A stretch of DNA of 64,000 nucleotides from Paraburkholderia unamae (GTDB lineage: Bacteria > Pseudomonadota > Gammaproteobacteria > Burkholderiales > Burkholderiaceae): the NCBI RefSeq assembly GCF_003268775.1, contig NZ_QLSU01000033.1:43891-107890 (forward strand), written 5' to 3'. The translations under genes were made by a program, and so were the position numbers. The first letter of the stretch is position 1. Every line of letters begins with the position of its first letter. The notes under the pieces are model-generated. The model was not told the origin of the DNA. It did not search any database and saw nothing but the letters and a program-made list of their open reading frames with translations. Of this stretch, positions 36,437 to 45,446 are shown piece by piece.

Positions 36437-36919
36437 TCAGGCGATCTCGATCGCCGCGTGAGCCAGCGACTTCACTTCCTTGAGCACGAGTGAAGTATGA
36501 ATTTCCTGGACGTTCGGCAAGGTGCCGATCTTGAGCCGGATGAAATCGCCAAAGCTGTCGAGCGTTTTGGCGATCACCGTCAACTGGTGATCGTAACGCC
36601 CGCTAATGCAGTGACAGGCGAGGATTTCCGGACACGCCCTGACGGCATCTTCAAACGCGCGGACATGCACCGCGTCCTTCTTTTCCAGTGCCACCTGCGC
36701 GAATGCCATGACGTGGTAGCCCAGTCGCCTCGGGTCGATATCCGCGTGATAGCCGCGGATCACGCCGGTTTCCTCCAGACGCTTGACACGCCGCCAGCAC
36801 GGCGACGCCGTCAACGACACCCGCTCGGCCAGTTCCTGGCTCGATAACCTTCCGTCACTGCGCAAGGCGTTGAGTATCAGGCTGTCCGCCCGGTCGATCC
36901 TGACCTCTGCTTCATTCAT
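36437..36919 (-). CDS. Lrp/AsnC family transcriptional regulator (second)
   Basis: A 160-residue Lrp protein very similar to the first (shared SPCWRRVKRLE, GYHAD, CISGRYDHQLTV and LPNV blocks), so the two are probably duplicates. ATG at 36919. It heads an operon with the M20 peptidase and is divergent from the aminotransferase (37114), and could control both. A GCGCA/TGCGC inverted pair lies in the gap just upstream. Confidence 0.93.
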   Translation of the reverse strand: MNEAEVRIDRADSLILNALRSDGRLSSQELAERVSLTASPCWRRVKRLEETGVIRGYHADIDPRRLGYHVMAFAQVALEKKDAVHVRAFEDAVRACPEILACHCISGRYDHQLTVIAKTLDSFGDFIRLKIGTLPNVQEIHTSLVLKEVKSLAHAAIEIA

Positions 36920-37113
36920 TTCACGTTTCCGTTTATCGCGCATTGTTCATTGCGCATGCATGCCTTTTTACCGTCTCACTTCAGCAAAATGCGCCTCGCC
37001 GCTGGCGGTATCGTTAAGACCGTCATCAACCGCAGTCCATTGACGATGCCGCACTTCAATCCCATCAAACAAGCCCTTCGGCCGTTCAACGCAAACCGAT
37101 CCTGAGACTTCCC

Positions 37114-38307
37114 ATGTCGACGACACCCTCCCTTTCCCAGCACGCGCGCAGCGCCGTGCAAGCCCTGCGCTCCTCGAAGATCCGCGAAGTCGCGAATGCC
37201 GGCATGGGGCGCACCGACGTGCTGCCGTTCTGGTTCGGCGAACCCGACGAACCCACGCCCGCCGACGTGCGCAGCATTGCCGCGCAGCGACTCACTGACG
37301 GCGACACGTTCTACGTGCAGACCCTCGGTCTGCCGGCGTTGCGCGAAGCCATCGCCGCTTACATCAGCCGCCTGCATCGGCCGCACGCGCCCTTCGACGC
37401 CGGCCAGGTCGCCGTCACGAGTTCCGGCACGACGGCGCTGATGCTCGCGATGCAGGCGATCATCAATCCGGGTGACCGCGTGGTCGCCATCACCCCGCTC
37501 TGGCCGAACCTGGTCGAAATGCCCAAAGTTCTCGGCGCCCAGGTGGAAACCGTGTCGCTCCACTTTTGCGCCGGCGGCTCGCAACTCGACCTCGACGCCC
37601 TGCTCGATGCACTACGCCCGGGAACCCGCGCACTGCTCGTCAATTCGCCGAACAATCCGAGCGGCTGGGTCATGAGCGCTCAAGCCCAGCGCACCGTCCT
37701 CGAACATTGCCGCAAGCACGGCATCTGGATCGTCACCGACGACGTCTACGAGCGCTACTACTACGACAACGCGCACTGCGCCCCCTCGTTCCTCGATCTG
37801 GCCGACGCGAGCGATCGCGTGATCAGTTGCAACTCGTTCTCCAAGGCGTGGCTGATGACCGGCTGGCGCATCGGCTGGATCGTCGTGCCCTCGCCGCTCC
37901 TGCCGGAGATCGGCAAGCTCATCGAATTCAGCACCACCTGCACGCCGGGCTTCCTTCAGCACGCCGCGCTGCATGCGCTCGAACACGGCGAGCCGGTCAT
38001 TGCGCGCACCGTGGCCCGCCTCAAACAATCGCGCGACCTGCTCGCGGCGCGTCTGGCCGAAGTCCCGCGCGTCCAGCTTGCCGCGCCCTCGCCGGGTGCG
38101 ATGTACACGTTCTTTCGCGTCGGCGGCGTCACGGACAGTCTCGCGTTCTGCAAGCAACTGGTCGCCGAAGGCGGGCTCGGACTGGCGCCGGGCGCGGCGT
38201 TCGGACCGGAAGGCGAAGGCTTTCTCCGCTGGTGCTATGCGAGCACGCCGGAACGTATCGAAGCGGGCGTGGAACGGCTGACCCGTTATCTCGACAAACA
38301 TCGCTGA
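37114..38307 (+). CDS. Class I/II pyridoxal-phosphate aminotransferase
   Basis: A 397-residue fold-type I aminotransferase. GEPDEPTP, the SSGTTALMLAMQA cofactor-binding segment, NSPNNPSGW, TDDVYERYYY and the PLP lysine in SFSKAWLMTGWRIGW (Lys244) are all present. It transfers the amino group of an amino acid to a 2-oxo acid; the substrate is not clear from sequence. Together with the M20 peptidase and Lrp gene it suggests release and deamination of an amino acid from a peptide or conjugate. Confidence 0.92.
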   Translation: MSTTPSLSQHARSAVQALRSSKIREVANAGMGRTDVLPFWFGEPDEPTPADVRSIAAQRLTDGDTFYVQTLGLPALREAIAAYISRLHRPHAPFDAGQVAVTSSGTTALMLAMQAIINPGDRVVAITPLWPNLVEMPKVLGAQVETVSLHFCAGGSQLDLDALLDALRPGTRALLVNSPNNPSGWVMSAQAQRTVLEHCRKHGIWIVTDDVYERYYYDNAHCAPSFLDLADASDRVISCNSFSKAWLMTGWRIGWIVVPSPLLPEIGKLIEFSTTCTPGFLQHAALHALEHGEPVIARTVARLKQSRDLLAARLAEVPRVQLAAPSPGAMYTFFRVGGVTDSLAFCKQLVAEGGLGLAPGAAFGPEGEGFLRWCYASTPERIEAGVERLTRYLDKHR

Positions 38308-38319
38308 ACGCGAAACCCA

Positions 38320-38339
38320 CGCGGCGGTCCGCCGCCGCG
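38320..38339. terminator. Bidirectional hairpin between convergent genes
   Basis: CGCGGCGG (38320-38327) and CCGCCGCG (38332-38339) form a perfect 8-bp stem with a 4-base loop, 13 bases after the aminotransferase stop and 4 bases before the end of the amidohydrolase gene. On the plus strand TTGTCATT follows. Confidence 0.6.
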
Positions 38340-38342
38340 TTG

Positions 38343-39176
38343 TCATTCGATTCGATAGAACGCTTGCGCCGTGGCACCGAAAACATTCGCGTGAGCCGAT
38401 TCGGGCACGAGCTGACGGGCGACACGCAACCAGTCCGCGTAGCGACCGTTGCGTTCGAGAATCGGCCAGTCGCTCGCCCACATCAGCCGGGTTTCACCGA
38501 ACGCCGTCATCAGGACTTCTACATAGTCAGCGAACGTCGTGGCGCTCCAGTTGGGCGCCGACCGCGTCGGCAACGCGGAGAGTTTGCAGAAGACATTCGG
38601 ATGACGCGCCAGCTCGGCAATGCCGGCCTGCCAGGCATTGAAACGGGCATCCCCCACCTGCCAGTCGCGAATCTCCGGTTTCCCGCAATGATTGATCACC
38701 ATGCGCAGTGACGGATGCCGCCCCACCAGTTCGATCAACGCGCGCAGATGGCGCGGCTGAATCAGTGCGTCGAAGCTCAAGTCCCGCTGTGTGAGCGCGA
38801 TGAACGTATCATTCAACTCCGGGCGCAACATCCAGTCGTCTTCCGGAATATCCTGGATCATCGGCCGCACGCCACGAAAGCGTGGGTGCTTCGACAAGCG
38901 GTCGAGTTGTTCCGGCGTATCCCGAGCCGAAAAATCCACCCACCCGACTACGGCGCCAAGATACGGATGCGCCTGCGAGAGCGACAAGAGAAAGTCCGTC
39001 TCCGCCAGCGTTGGCGCGGCCTGTATCACGACCGCACGCTCGATGCCGTGCGCGTCGAGTAGCGGCTTGAAATCCGACGGTTCGTAATCGCGGTAGAGAA
39101 AGCCCGTTTCCGGGGTCAGCCAGCCGTAGTCGTTCCGGGCGATACGCCACAGATGGTGGTGCGCGTCAATCAGCAT
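38343..39176 (-). CDS. Amidohydrolase-type TIM-barrel hydrolase (lactonase-like, COG3618 group)
   Basis: A 277-residue protein beginning LIDAHHHLW, the metal-binding HxH of the amidohydrolase fold, with VINHCGKP and MWASDWP later supplying the other ligands. This group includes L-fuconolactonase-like and 2-pyrone-4,6-dicarbonate-type hydrolases. The ATG at 39176 has GAGGA upstream. It follows the MHS permease gene by 31 bases on the same strand, so the permease probably imports its substrate or a precursor. Confidence 0.88.
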   Translation of the reverse strand: MLIDAHHHLWRIARNDYGWLTPETGFLYRDYEPSDFKPLLDAHGIERAVVIQAAPTLAETDFLLSLSQAHPYLGAVVGWVDFSARDTPEQLDRLSKHPRFRGVRPMIQDIPEDDWMLRPELNDTFIALTQRDLSFDALIQPRHLRALIELVGRHPSLRMVINHCGKPEIRDWQVGDARFNAWQAGIAELARHPNVFCKLSALPTRSAPNWSATTFADYVEVLMTAFGETRLMWASDWPILERNGRYADWLRVARQLVPESAHANVFGATAQAFYRIE

Positions 39177-39207
39177 CAATCGTCCTCAATACTCAAGCGG
39201 GATTCGG

Positions 39208-40503
39208 CTAGCCGAGCGTCGTGTCGCGCGTTTCACTCAACAGCGCCATGCCGACGAGACCCAGCGCGCAGGCGCCCATGATGTAAAACGCCGGCGAAAG
39301 CGGGTTGCCCGTCATGCGCAACAACCAGGTCACGACGAATTGCGTACTGCCGCCAAATATCGTCGCGGCAATTGCATAACTGATCGAAAGGCCGGTGCTG
39401 CGCAGCGCCTTCGGGAATGTTTCCGGAATGATGGTGATGACGGCCGCGGCGTGCGATCCGGTCAGCAACGCAAGCACCGCAGGCACGGCGAACAGCGTGA
39501 TCAACGAATGCCAGCTATTCAGTACGACGAATGCAGGATACGCCACCAGCATCAGCAGCGTGCACGGCACGATCATGACCACCTTGCGCCCGAACTTGTC
39601 CGCCAGAACACCGCCCGCCAGCGCGGCAACGACCATGCATGCGCCCACCATCATGGTGACGGCAATGGACATCGTCATCGGAAAGTGCAGGAGCGTCAGC
39701 GCGTAGCTGGTCATGTAGTTGTTGACGTAGACCGTCACGGTGCTCGGAATAATGATCAACGTGGCAAGCGTCACGCACTTCACATAGCGCCCTTGCATCG
39801 ATGCCGTCGCCGCGGCGAAGGTGGGCGCGGTGTCGGCATGGGGCGCTGTCTCGTGCATATTGCGGCGCAGGATCAGCCCGACCGGAATCACAGCGAGCCC
39901 GAGCGCGAAGGGAATGCGCCAGCCCCAGGCCTGCATGCGTTCGGCGGACAGCGATGCGGAAGCCAGCACCCCGATCGTGCCTGCGACGAGCACGGCCAGT
40001 CCTTGACTGACCACTTGCCAGCTCGCGTAACGGGCGCGCTTGCCTTCGGGCGCGGTTTCGACGAGGAAGGACGTGGTGGGCCCGGCCTCTCCGCCCCACG
40101 CGAACCCCTGGATGAGCCGGGCCAGCACGATCAGGCACGGCGCGGCCAGACCGATCGATGCGTAAGGGGGCGCAATCGCAATGATTGCCATGCCGACCGC
40201 CATCAGCGCCAGCGTGAGGAGCATGGCCGGCTTGCGGCCCGCGCGATCGGCATAGCGCCCAATGACAATCCCCCCAAGCGGGCGGGCCAGAAAGCCGACG
40301 CCGAATGCCGCGACCGACAGCAACAAGGCGCCCAACGGGCTATCCGAGGGAAAGAATTCTCGACCGATGATCGCGGCAAAGAACGCATAGACCGTGAAGT
40401 CATAGAACTCGAGCGCATTGCCGATCACGGCCGCGACCACGGCGCCTCGGGATGCTTCGTGTTTGCTGCTCGCGGCCTCGCGACGCATCGTCACTGTTTG
40501 CAT
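39208..40503 (-). CDS. MFS transporter, metabolite:H+ symporter (MHS) family
   Basis: A 431-residue 12-helix permease of the ProP/KgtP/citrate type: VIGNALEFYDFTVYAFF in helix 1, RPLGGIVIGRYADRAGRKPA between helices 2 and 3, and the second signature DKFGRKVVM in the middle loop. It would import an organic acid or zwitterion with protons. It precedes the lactonase-like hydrolase on the same strand. Confidence 0.92.
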   Translation of the reverse strand: MQTVTMRREAASSKHEASRGAVVAAVIGNALEFYDFTVYAFFAAIIGREFFPSDSPLGALLLSVAAFGVGFLARPLGGIVIGRYADRAGRKPAMLLTLALMAVGMAIIAIAPPYASIGLAAPCLIVLARLIQGFAWGGEAGPTTSFLVETAPEGKRARYASWQVVSQGLAVLVAGTIGVLASASLSAERMQAWGWRIPFALGLAVIPVGLILRRNMHETAPHADTAPTFAAATASMQGRYVKCVTLATLIIIPSTVTVYVNNYMTSYALTLLHFPMTMSIAVTMMVGACMVVAALAGGVLADKFGRKVVMIVPCTLLMLVAYPAFVVLNSWHSLITLFAVPAVLALLTGSHAAAVITIIPETFPKALRSTGLSISYAIAATIFGGSTQFVVTWLLRMTGNPLSPAFYIMGACALGLVGMALLSETRDTTLG

Positions 40504-40830
40504 GGGAATCCTGTTGTCGTTTGACTCCCAGCGCGCACGCCATGTCTCCAGAATCGAGGCAGTGCAGGAGTTTGCCCGATTTTAGGAAGCCAATTCTCCG
40601 GTGACAATTGCCGTGTTTGGCCGGAAGCGTTGCCGAATTGGCAATGGAGCATCACGGCGCGCCGGGGTGCCCCGTTCCAATGCGAACGGGCGCCGCGAGA
40701 CAACTTCGCGGGCATCGCTTCGCTTGCGGCGCCGCTGCTTGCACCGCGTGGCCGCCCTTCCGACACATCGACCGAATCAACACGATTGCAGAAATGATTC
40801 GATGTCCATATTTTCCGGCACCGAAATGCA

Positions 40831-40847
40831 AATATCGAATCGATATT
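40831..40847. promoter_or_regulatory. 17-bp palindromic operator candidate
   Basis: AATATCGA-A-TCGATATT is a perfect palindrome around a single central base, 109 bases upstream of the flavoprotein start (40956) and 327 bases upstream of the divergent MHS gene start. It resembles a homodimeric repressor site. No other gene lies in 40504-40955. Confidence 0.5.
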
Positions 40848-40955
40848 AGCCGTACCTCAATGCCACAACCATAATGGACACGGAGCACCATGCAGCGGCC
40901 AATGACAACACGACGGCGTGCCAGAGGTTCGCCCTCGCATACAGGAGGTCATGTT

Positions 40956-42164
40956 TTGAGTACCACACTGGAACCCGAAGCGCAGCAGTCTTTCCTCACA
41001 GAACAGGCGAGAGCGCCGCTCCTTACAGAACCTCTGCTCGAACGCATTGGCGCGCGCGCAGCGCAATACGATCGCGATAATGCTTTCTTCACCGACGATC
41101 TCGCGGATCTGAACGCTGCCGGCTTCTTGCGTGCGAGCGTGCCGCGCGAATTCGGCGGACTCGGCTTGACGTTGCCCGCGTTGCTGCGCGAACAGATCAA
41201 GCTCGCCTATCGTGCGCCCGCCACGGCGCTCGCCCTCAACATGCACCTCTACTGGGCTGGCGCGGCGTTGCATTTGTGGCGGCGTGGCGATCATTCGGCC
41301 GACTGGATCTTGCGCGAAATCGGCGCAGGCAAAGTGTTCGCCGCGGGCCACGGCGAGCCCGGCAACGACGCGGGCCTCGCGGACTCGACCGTGCGAGCGA
41401 CGCCGCTGCCAAACGGCGCCTGGCGCTTCGAGGGCCACAAGATCTTCACGTCACTCGCCCCTGCGTGGGACTGGCTCGGCGTGCATGGACGCGACGACAG
41501 CGATCCGGCCAATCCGCGCATCGTGCATGCGTTCATTCGCCGTGACGCCGCAGGCCATCGCACCGCGCCCACATGGGACGCACTCGGCTTGCGCGCAACG
41601 AGCAGCCACGACACCTGGCTCGAAGGCGCCGTTGCGCAGCCCGAACATGTCACGCGCGTTTTGCCCGCGGGACCGCCCGACGACCCCTTCGTCGACGGCA
41701 TTCTAGGCGCGGTGCTGCCTGGGCTGGGCGCCGTCTATTACGGCCTCGCAAAGCGCGCCTTCGATCTCGCGCTGGAGGCGGCGCGAACGCGGCGCTCTCT
41801 CGCGCTGGGCGGGCGCACCTATGCATTCAAGCCACTCACGCAGGCTCACGTTGCGCAAGCCGCCATCGAACTGGAAAGCATCGACGCGCTGCTGGAGCGC
41901 ACGGCGCAACGATGGTGGGACGGATACGCGCCGGGCGAACCGTGGCTCGCGCAACTGCTTGCCGCCAAGCAGCATGCCGTGGACGGCGCGCTGCGCGTGG
42001 TCAATCTCGCCTTGCAGGTGGGCGGCGCGGGCTCGCTTTCGCGCAGGCAAGAACTTGAAAGACTATTTCGTGACGTGCGCGCCGGTGCGTTCCATCCACC
42101 CAACGGCGATGCCACGCACGAACTGATCGGTCAGATCTGGCTGGGCGTGCTCGGGCAGACCTGA
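40956..42164 (+). CDS. Acyl-CoA dehydrogenase-like flavoprotein
   Basis: A 402-residue protein of the acyl-CoA dehydrogenase/flavin monooxygenase fold: FLRASVPREFGGLGLTLP in the N-terminal helical domain, GHGEPGNDAG and FEGHKIFTS in the beta domain, then a C-terminal four-helix domain. I choose a TTG start at 40956 because AGGAGG lies exactly seven bases upstream, while the only nearby ATG (40951) leads to an immediate stop. Related proteins next to CMD genes include SfnB-type sulfur-acquisition oxidoreductases. The catalytic base was not identified. Confidence 0.85.
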   Translation: MSTTLEPEAQQSFLTEQARAPLLTEPLLERIGARAAQYDRDNAFFTDDLADLNAAGFLRASVPREFGGLGLTLPALLREQIKLAYRAPATALALNMHLYWAGAALHLWRRGDHSADWILREIGAGKVFAAGHGEPGNDAGLADSTVRATPLPNGAWRFEGHKIFTSLAPAWDWLGVHGRDDSDPANPRIVHAFIRRDAAGHRTAPTWDALGLRATSSHDTWLEGAVAQPEHVTRVLPAGPPDDPFVDGILGAVLPGLGAVYYGLAKRAFDLALEAARTRRSLALGGRTYAFKPLTQAHVAQAAIELESIDALLERTAQRWWDGYAPGEPWLAQLLAAKQHAVDGALRVVNLALQVGGAGSLSRRQELERLFRDVRAGAFHPPNGDATHELIGQIWLGVLGQT

Positions 42165-42260
42165 TATTGCATCCGTCCTTGCGCAGCGGCGCCAGAGCGT
42201 GGCTGCGCGATCAGTCTTCGAAGATTTTCCACTCAGCACCCGCACCGAGGGCGTTCCTTC

Positions 42261-42911
42261 ATGTCCACTGCCGCCTCCACTGTCGAAATTGCTTTGCGCC
42301 GTCCGAACGCCGTTACCCATCACGACAACGCGCACGAGCCCGTCTCCCGGCTTGGCCTGCCTGACGAGTCGGCGCTGCCGCCGCATGCCGCCCAACTCTT
42401 CGAACGCTTTCGCCGCCAGTATGGATTCGTGCCGAACTGGCTTGCCGCGCTTGCCGTCAACCCCGACACGGCGTGGCGGCTCGTGGCGTTCTACGAGCAT
42501 CTGTTCGACCCGCATCGCAGCCGCCTGACGGCCACCGAGCGTGAACTGATCGCGGTCGTGACTTCCGCGGCGAACACGTGCAGCTATTGCGTCTTCAACC
42601 ACACTCAGGCGCTCGCGGCGGCACTCGGCGACACCGTGCGCGCGCAGCGCATCGCGCAGGGCTGGCACCATGTGCCGCTCGCCCCGAAAGAAGCCGCGCT
42701 CGCCGAGGTTGCGGAACAACTCACGCGCGAACCAGGCCTCGTCGACGAAAGCGCTTTGCAGCGTCTCCACGACGTCGGCTTTACGCGCGAAGCCGTCGTC
42801 GAGATCCTCGAAATTTCAGCGTTCTTCAATTACGCGAACCGGCTGACGATCGCCCTCAACGTCGTACCCGACAATCAGTTCTTCTCGGGACGCGATCTCC
42901 CGTCCGATTGA
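42261..42911 (+). CDS. Carboxymuconolactone decarboxylase / AhpD-like domain protein
   Basis: A 216-residue protein with the CMD domain: PNWLAALAVNPDTAWRLVAF, then a C-x-x-C redox site in NTCSYCVFNHTQAL with the following His. A second helical half (LQRLHDVGFTREAVVEILE) completes the fold. It follows the flavoprotein by 96 bases and probably shares its transcript. Similar pairs are known near alkanesulfonate-type genes, where the CMD protein may reduce or detoxify a peroxide; that role is inference here. Confidence 0.88.
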   Translation: MSTAASTVEIALRRPNAVTHHDNAHEPVSRLGLPDESALPPHAAQLFERFRRQYGFVPNWLAALAVNPDTAWRLVAFYEHLFDPHRSRLTATERELIAVVTSAANTCSYCVFNHTQALAAALGDTVRAQRIAQGWHHVPLAPKEAALAEVAEQLTREPGLVDESALQRLHDVGFTREAVVEILEISAFFNYANRLTIALNVVPDNQFFSGRDLPSD

Positions 42912-42929
42912 GTCCCGGCCCTGTCCGCG

Positions 42930-42955
42930 ACGCTTCTTGAGGTGTGAAGAAGCGT
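42930..42955 (+). terminator. Hairpin after the CMD gene
   Basis: ACGCTTCTT (42930-42938) and AAGAAGCGT (42947-42955) form a perfect 9-bp stem with an 8-base loop, 18 bases after the stop. There is no clear T-run, so termination is possible but not certain. Confidence 0.5.
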
Positions 42956-43166
42956 GCGTCTTCGGGGCAAGCTCGCCCACATCAGGCGTCATCCTGACGC
43001 ACGCGCGTGTGGGTATCCCCGTTCGAGTCAGACAATGTGTCCGACGTGACAAGTACGACTTGCATGCCGCCTCGACCGCCGAAAAAATTCTTCAGCGCCC
43101 ACTAAAGTTGCCCTGATTTCCGCCGATACCCATACAGGCGATCATTTCTGCCCATGCCCATATTGT

Positions 43167-43172
43167 TATAAT
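43167..43172 (+). promoter_or_regulatory. Sigma-70 -10 box for the exported-protein operon
   Basis: TATAAT, an exact consensus, sits in an AT-rich block (43161-43185) that is sharply different from the surrounding GC-rich sequence. No good -35 is visible 17 bases upstream, so an activator may be needed. Transcription would start about 15 bases before the ATG at 43194. Confidence 0.5.
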
Positions 43173-43193
43173 TTTTATATCGATTACCTTTCG

Positions 43194-43790
43194 ATGTTCC
43201 CTGACACGCAGTCCTTCGCAAGCCGGCGCACCTCCCGGCGAGCTGCATCCGCCAGCGTCAATAAGTCGGGACAGCCACCCCGCGTGGCCGCCAAAGCTGG
43301 TATCCCGCAAGTCCTGCTGTCATGCGTCTTTGGCTGGGGCTTGCTGCTGTCGGGATGCCATTCCGCGAGCGATTCCGCGCCAGCCACCGCGGGTAGCGTA
43401 CCGATCACCGTCAAGGACGTACGCGACGCGCTCGACCAGAAGAACTACGGCCAGGCCGCGACACTGGCCAGGCAATTGACCGATGCAAATGCGCACGACG
43501 TCGACGCATGGATGGCAGACGCCGACGCCAACGCCGCGGCAGGCAACCGGCTCGAAGCGCTCACCGCACTCTCGCACGCGTTCAGCAACGGCCTGCGCGA
43601 TACGACGCGTCTCGACGCGGACGGCTATCTCGCCCCGTTGCGGACTTCTGACGAATACAACCGCCTGCTGGCGCAATACGGCCTTACGCGCCCCGTTGCG
43701 CAGGCGGGTGACACCAGCATCAGCGAGACGTCGAACGGCGCCGTCGTGCGCGCGGGCGACGTCTCTGTTTCACTTCCCGATTCCAAATGA
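43194..43790 (+). CDS. TPR-like lipoprotein, first gene of the exported-protein operon
   Basis: A 198-residue protein. A basic stretch of about 35 residues precedes a hydrophobic helix ending in lipobox LLLSGC (Cys55). After it comes one TPR-like helical hairpin region (DVRDALDQKNYGQAATLARQ, then AWMADADANAAAGNRLEALT). The ATG at 43194 lacks a ribosome-binding site; a GTG at 43284 would give a signal peptide of ordinary length, so the start is doubtful. It overlaps the next gene by ATGA. No family name is recognised. Confidence 0.7.
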   Translation: MFPDTQSFASRRTSRRAASASVNKSGQPPRVAAKAGIPQVLLSCVFGWGLLLSGCHSASDSAPATAGSVPITVKDVRDALDQKNYGQAATLARQLTDANAHDVDAWMADADANAAAGNRLEALTALSHAFSNGLRDTTRLDADGYLAPLRTSDEYNRLLAQYGLTRPVAQAGDTSISETSNGAVVRAGDVSVSLPDSK

Positions 43791-45445
43791 ACATCCCCAT
43801 GAAATCGTTCACCACGGCACTGCTGATTTCCTCGGCGGCAGTGATCACCGCTGCGCCGCTCACTGCCAATGCGCTCGATATCGAAGCGCGCGGCGTGGGC
43901 ACGTCCGCGATTACCGGCGACATCAATTCCGTTCGCACCACGGCGCTCAGGCAAGCCAAGCGCCGCGCAGTGCTCGCCGCACTCGACAAGGTCGTCGGCG
44001 CCGGGACCAGCAAGAATGCAGCCGTGCAGGACAAGCTCGACGATCTCGTCGAGCAGATCGGCGAAAACGTGTTCTATGACGTGACCCCGAGCAGCGCAGA
44101 CGGTCAGTACCAGGTCAGCGTGACCTTGCGCATGGACGACAAGGCGTTGCGCAGCGAAATCAGTGACCTGGGTCTCGCGCTGAACACGAACACCACGCGC
44201 AACCAGCCCATCCTCGTGATGATGGATGAGTTCTATACGACGCCCACCGATCTGCATGCGCCGCTCGAAGAACTCACGGAATTCCGTCACGAGGCCGGCA
44301 ATCACTACAACGAAAAGGACGCGGCAGCGAGTTCGAAAAGCGCTGCCTTCGCGGCCAGCAGCAAGGCCGCCTATGCGGCACGCGACCGTTCCGCGTACGC
44401 GACGAAGGACGCCGCCGCGGGTAGCGTGAGCGGCGCCTATGACTCGCGTTTCGCGGGCGCGGCACAAAACGGCTATGGCGATCAGGCCGCCGTCGCCGCC
44501 CGCGACTCGGGACGGTTCGACGCATCCGGCTCCAGCAGCCATCAGGCGGCAGGCATGCGCGACACCCAGGTCGCCGCGGCAGCGAGCAGCAATGTGGCGG
44601 CTGCCTCCTCCTCGAAGTCGGCTTACGCGCATAGCGTATCGTCCGAGGATCACGACAACACCTACTACAAGAAGCTGGTCAAGTATCAGCCGCAAAACAA
44701 GGGCCCGGACCGCCAGAACTTGACCTACAACGCTCTCAAGGGCCAACTGGGCGATCTCGACCTCAACGTGATCGACAACTCGCTCTTTCGCAGCAAGTAT
44801 TTCGGCAATCGGGCCGTCACGCTCGACCAGCTCGAAAACAGCAGCGAACTCGCCAAATACGTGGATTTCGCGCGCCAGGATGCGAGCGCCGATTACGTCA
44901 TGATCGGCTCGTCGGTGATCTACGATCTCGGCGTCGACAAGAATACCGGCCAGCAGGCCTGTACCGGCGTCGCCAGCACGAAGACGTTCTCAACCCGAAC
45001 CGGTGCGGATATCGGCTCGGCCACGGAATCGGAATCTTCATTCGGCGCTTCGTCCGATGACTGCCGTGCGCGCCTCGCAGGCAAACTCGCGAGCAGCCTG
45101 GGCGCACAGGTTGGCGAGCGCATCCAGAACTTCGTGAAGAAGCGCTCGATGTATGGCGCGCAGTACGTCGTGCGGCTCACCGGCAACAATCTCTCGCTGA
45201 TGAACCGCACCGCCTTCACGCGCGCCATCAAGGCCGTCCCCGGCCTCGAGGACACCACGCAACGCCAGGCCGCCAACGGCCAGCTGGAGTTCGTCGCCAC
45301 CTACAAGGGCAGCGACCCGCTCGACCAGTCGATTGCGACGGCATTGTCCAGCCAGCCGCAGTTCGCGAATCTGGATTCGGTCGTGGACGGCAATGTGGTG
45401 ACGCTGTGCATGGACGGCTGCAACAAGGGCAAGGCGGTTCACTGA
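43787..45445 (+). CDS. Exported protein with LPP20/FlgT-N-like domain and an Ala/Ser-rich region
   Basis: A 552-residue protein with a signal peptide (residues 1-29; a second Met at 5 would also serve). Residues 30-130 (DIEARGVGTSAITGDINSVR, TTALRQAKRRAVLAALDKVV) have the pattern of the FlgT N-terminal/LPP20-like fold. Residues 178-288 are a low-complexity stretch of Ala, Ser, Tyr and charged residues with short recurring units such as SSKSAAFAA, SSKAAYAA and SSKSAYAH. Residues 310-440 hold an ADYVMIGSS segment like TolB-N/CsgG-type folds, and the end has CMDGC. The stop is one base before the next ATG. Confidence 0.75.
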   Translation: MNIPMKSFTTALLISSAAVITAAPLTANALDIEARGVGTSAITGDINSVRTTALRQAKRRAVLAALDKVVGAGTSKNAAVQDKLDDLVEQIGENVFYDVTPSSADGQYQVSVTLRMDDKALRSEISDLGLALNTNTTRNQPILVMMDEFYTTPTDLHAPLEELTEFRHEAGNHYNEKDAAASSKSAAFAASSKAAYAARDRSAYATKDAAAGSVSGAYDSRFAGAAQNGYGDQAAVAARDSGRFDASGSSSHQAAGMRDTQVAAAASSNVAAASSSKSAYAHSVSSEDHDNTYYKKLVKYQPQNKGPDRQNLTYNALKGQLGDLDLNVIDNSLFRSKYFGNRAVTLDQLENSSELAKYVDFARQDASADYVMIGSSVIYDLGVDKNTGQQACTGVASTKTFSTRTGADIGSATESESSFGASSDDCRARLAGKLASSLGAQVGERIQNFVKKRSMYGAQYVVRLTGNNLSLMNRTAFTRAIKAVPGLEDTTQRQAANGQLEFVATYKGSDPLDQSIATALSSQPQFANLDSVVDGNVVTLCMDGCNKGKAVH

Positions 45446-45446
45446 C

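Noticed and set aside
37566..40524. Long open frames opposite or out of frame with the aminotransferase and MHS permease
   Set aside because: Strongly biased Arg/Ala/Gly/His composition, no ribosome-binding sites; shadows.
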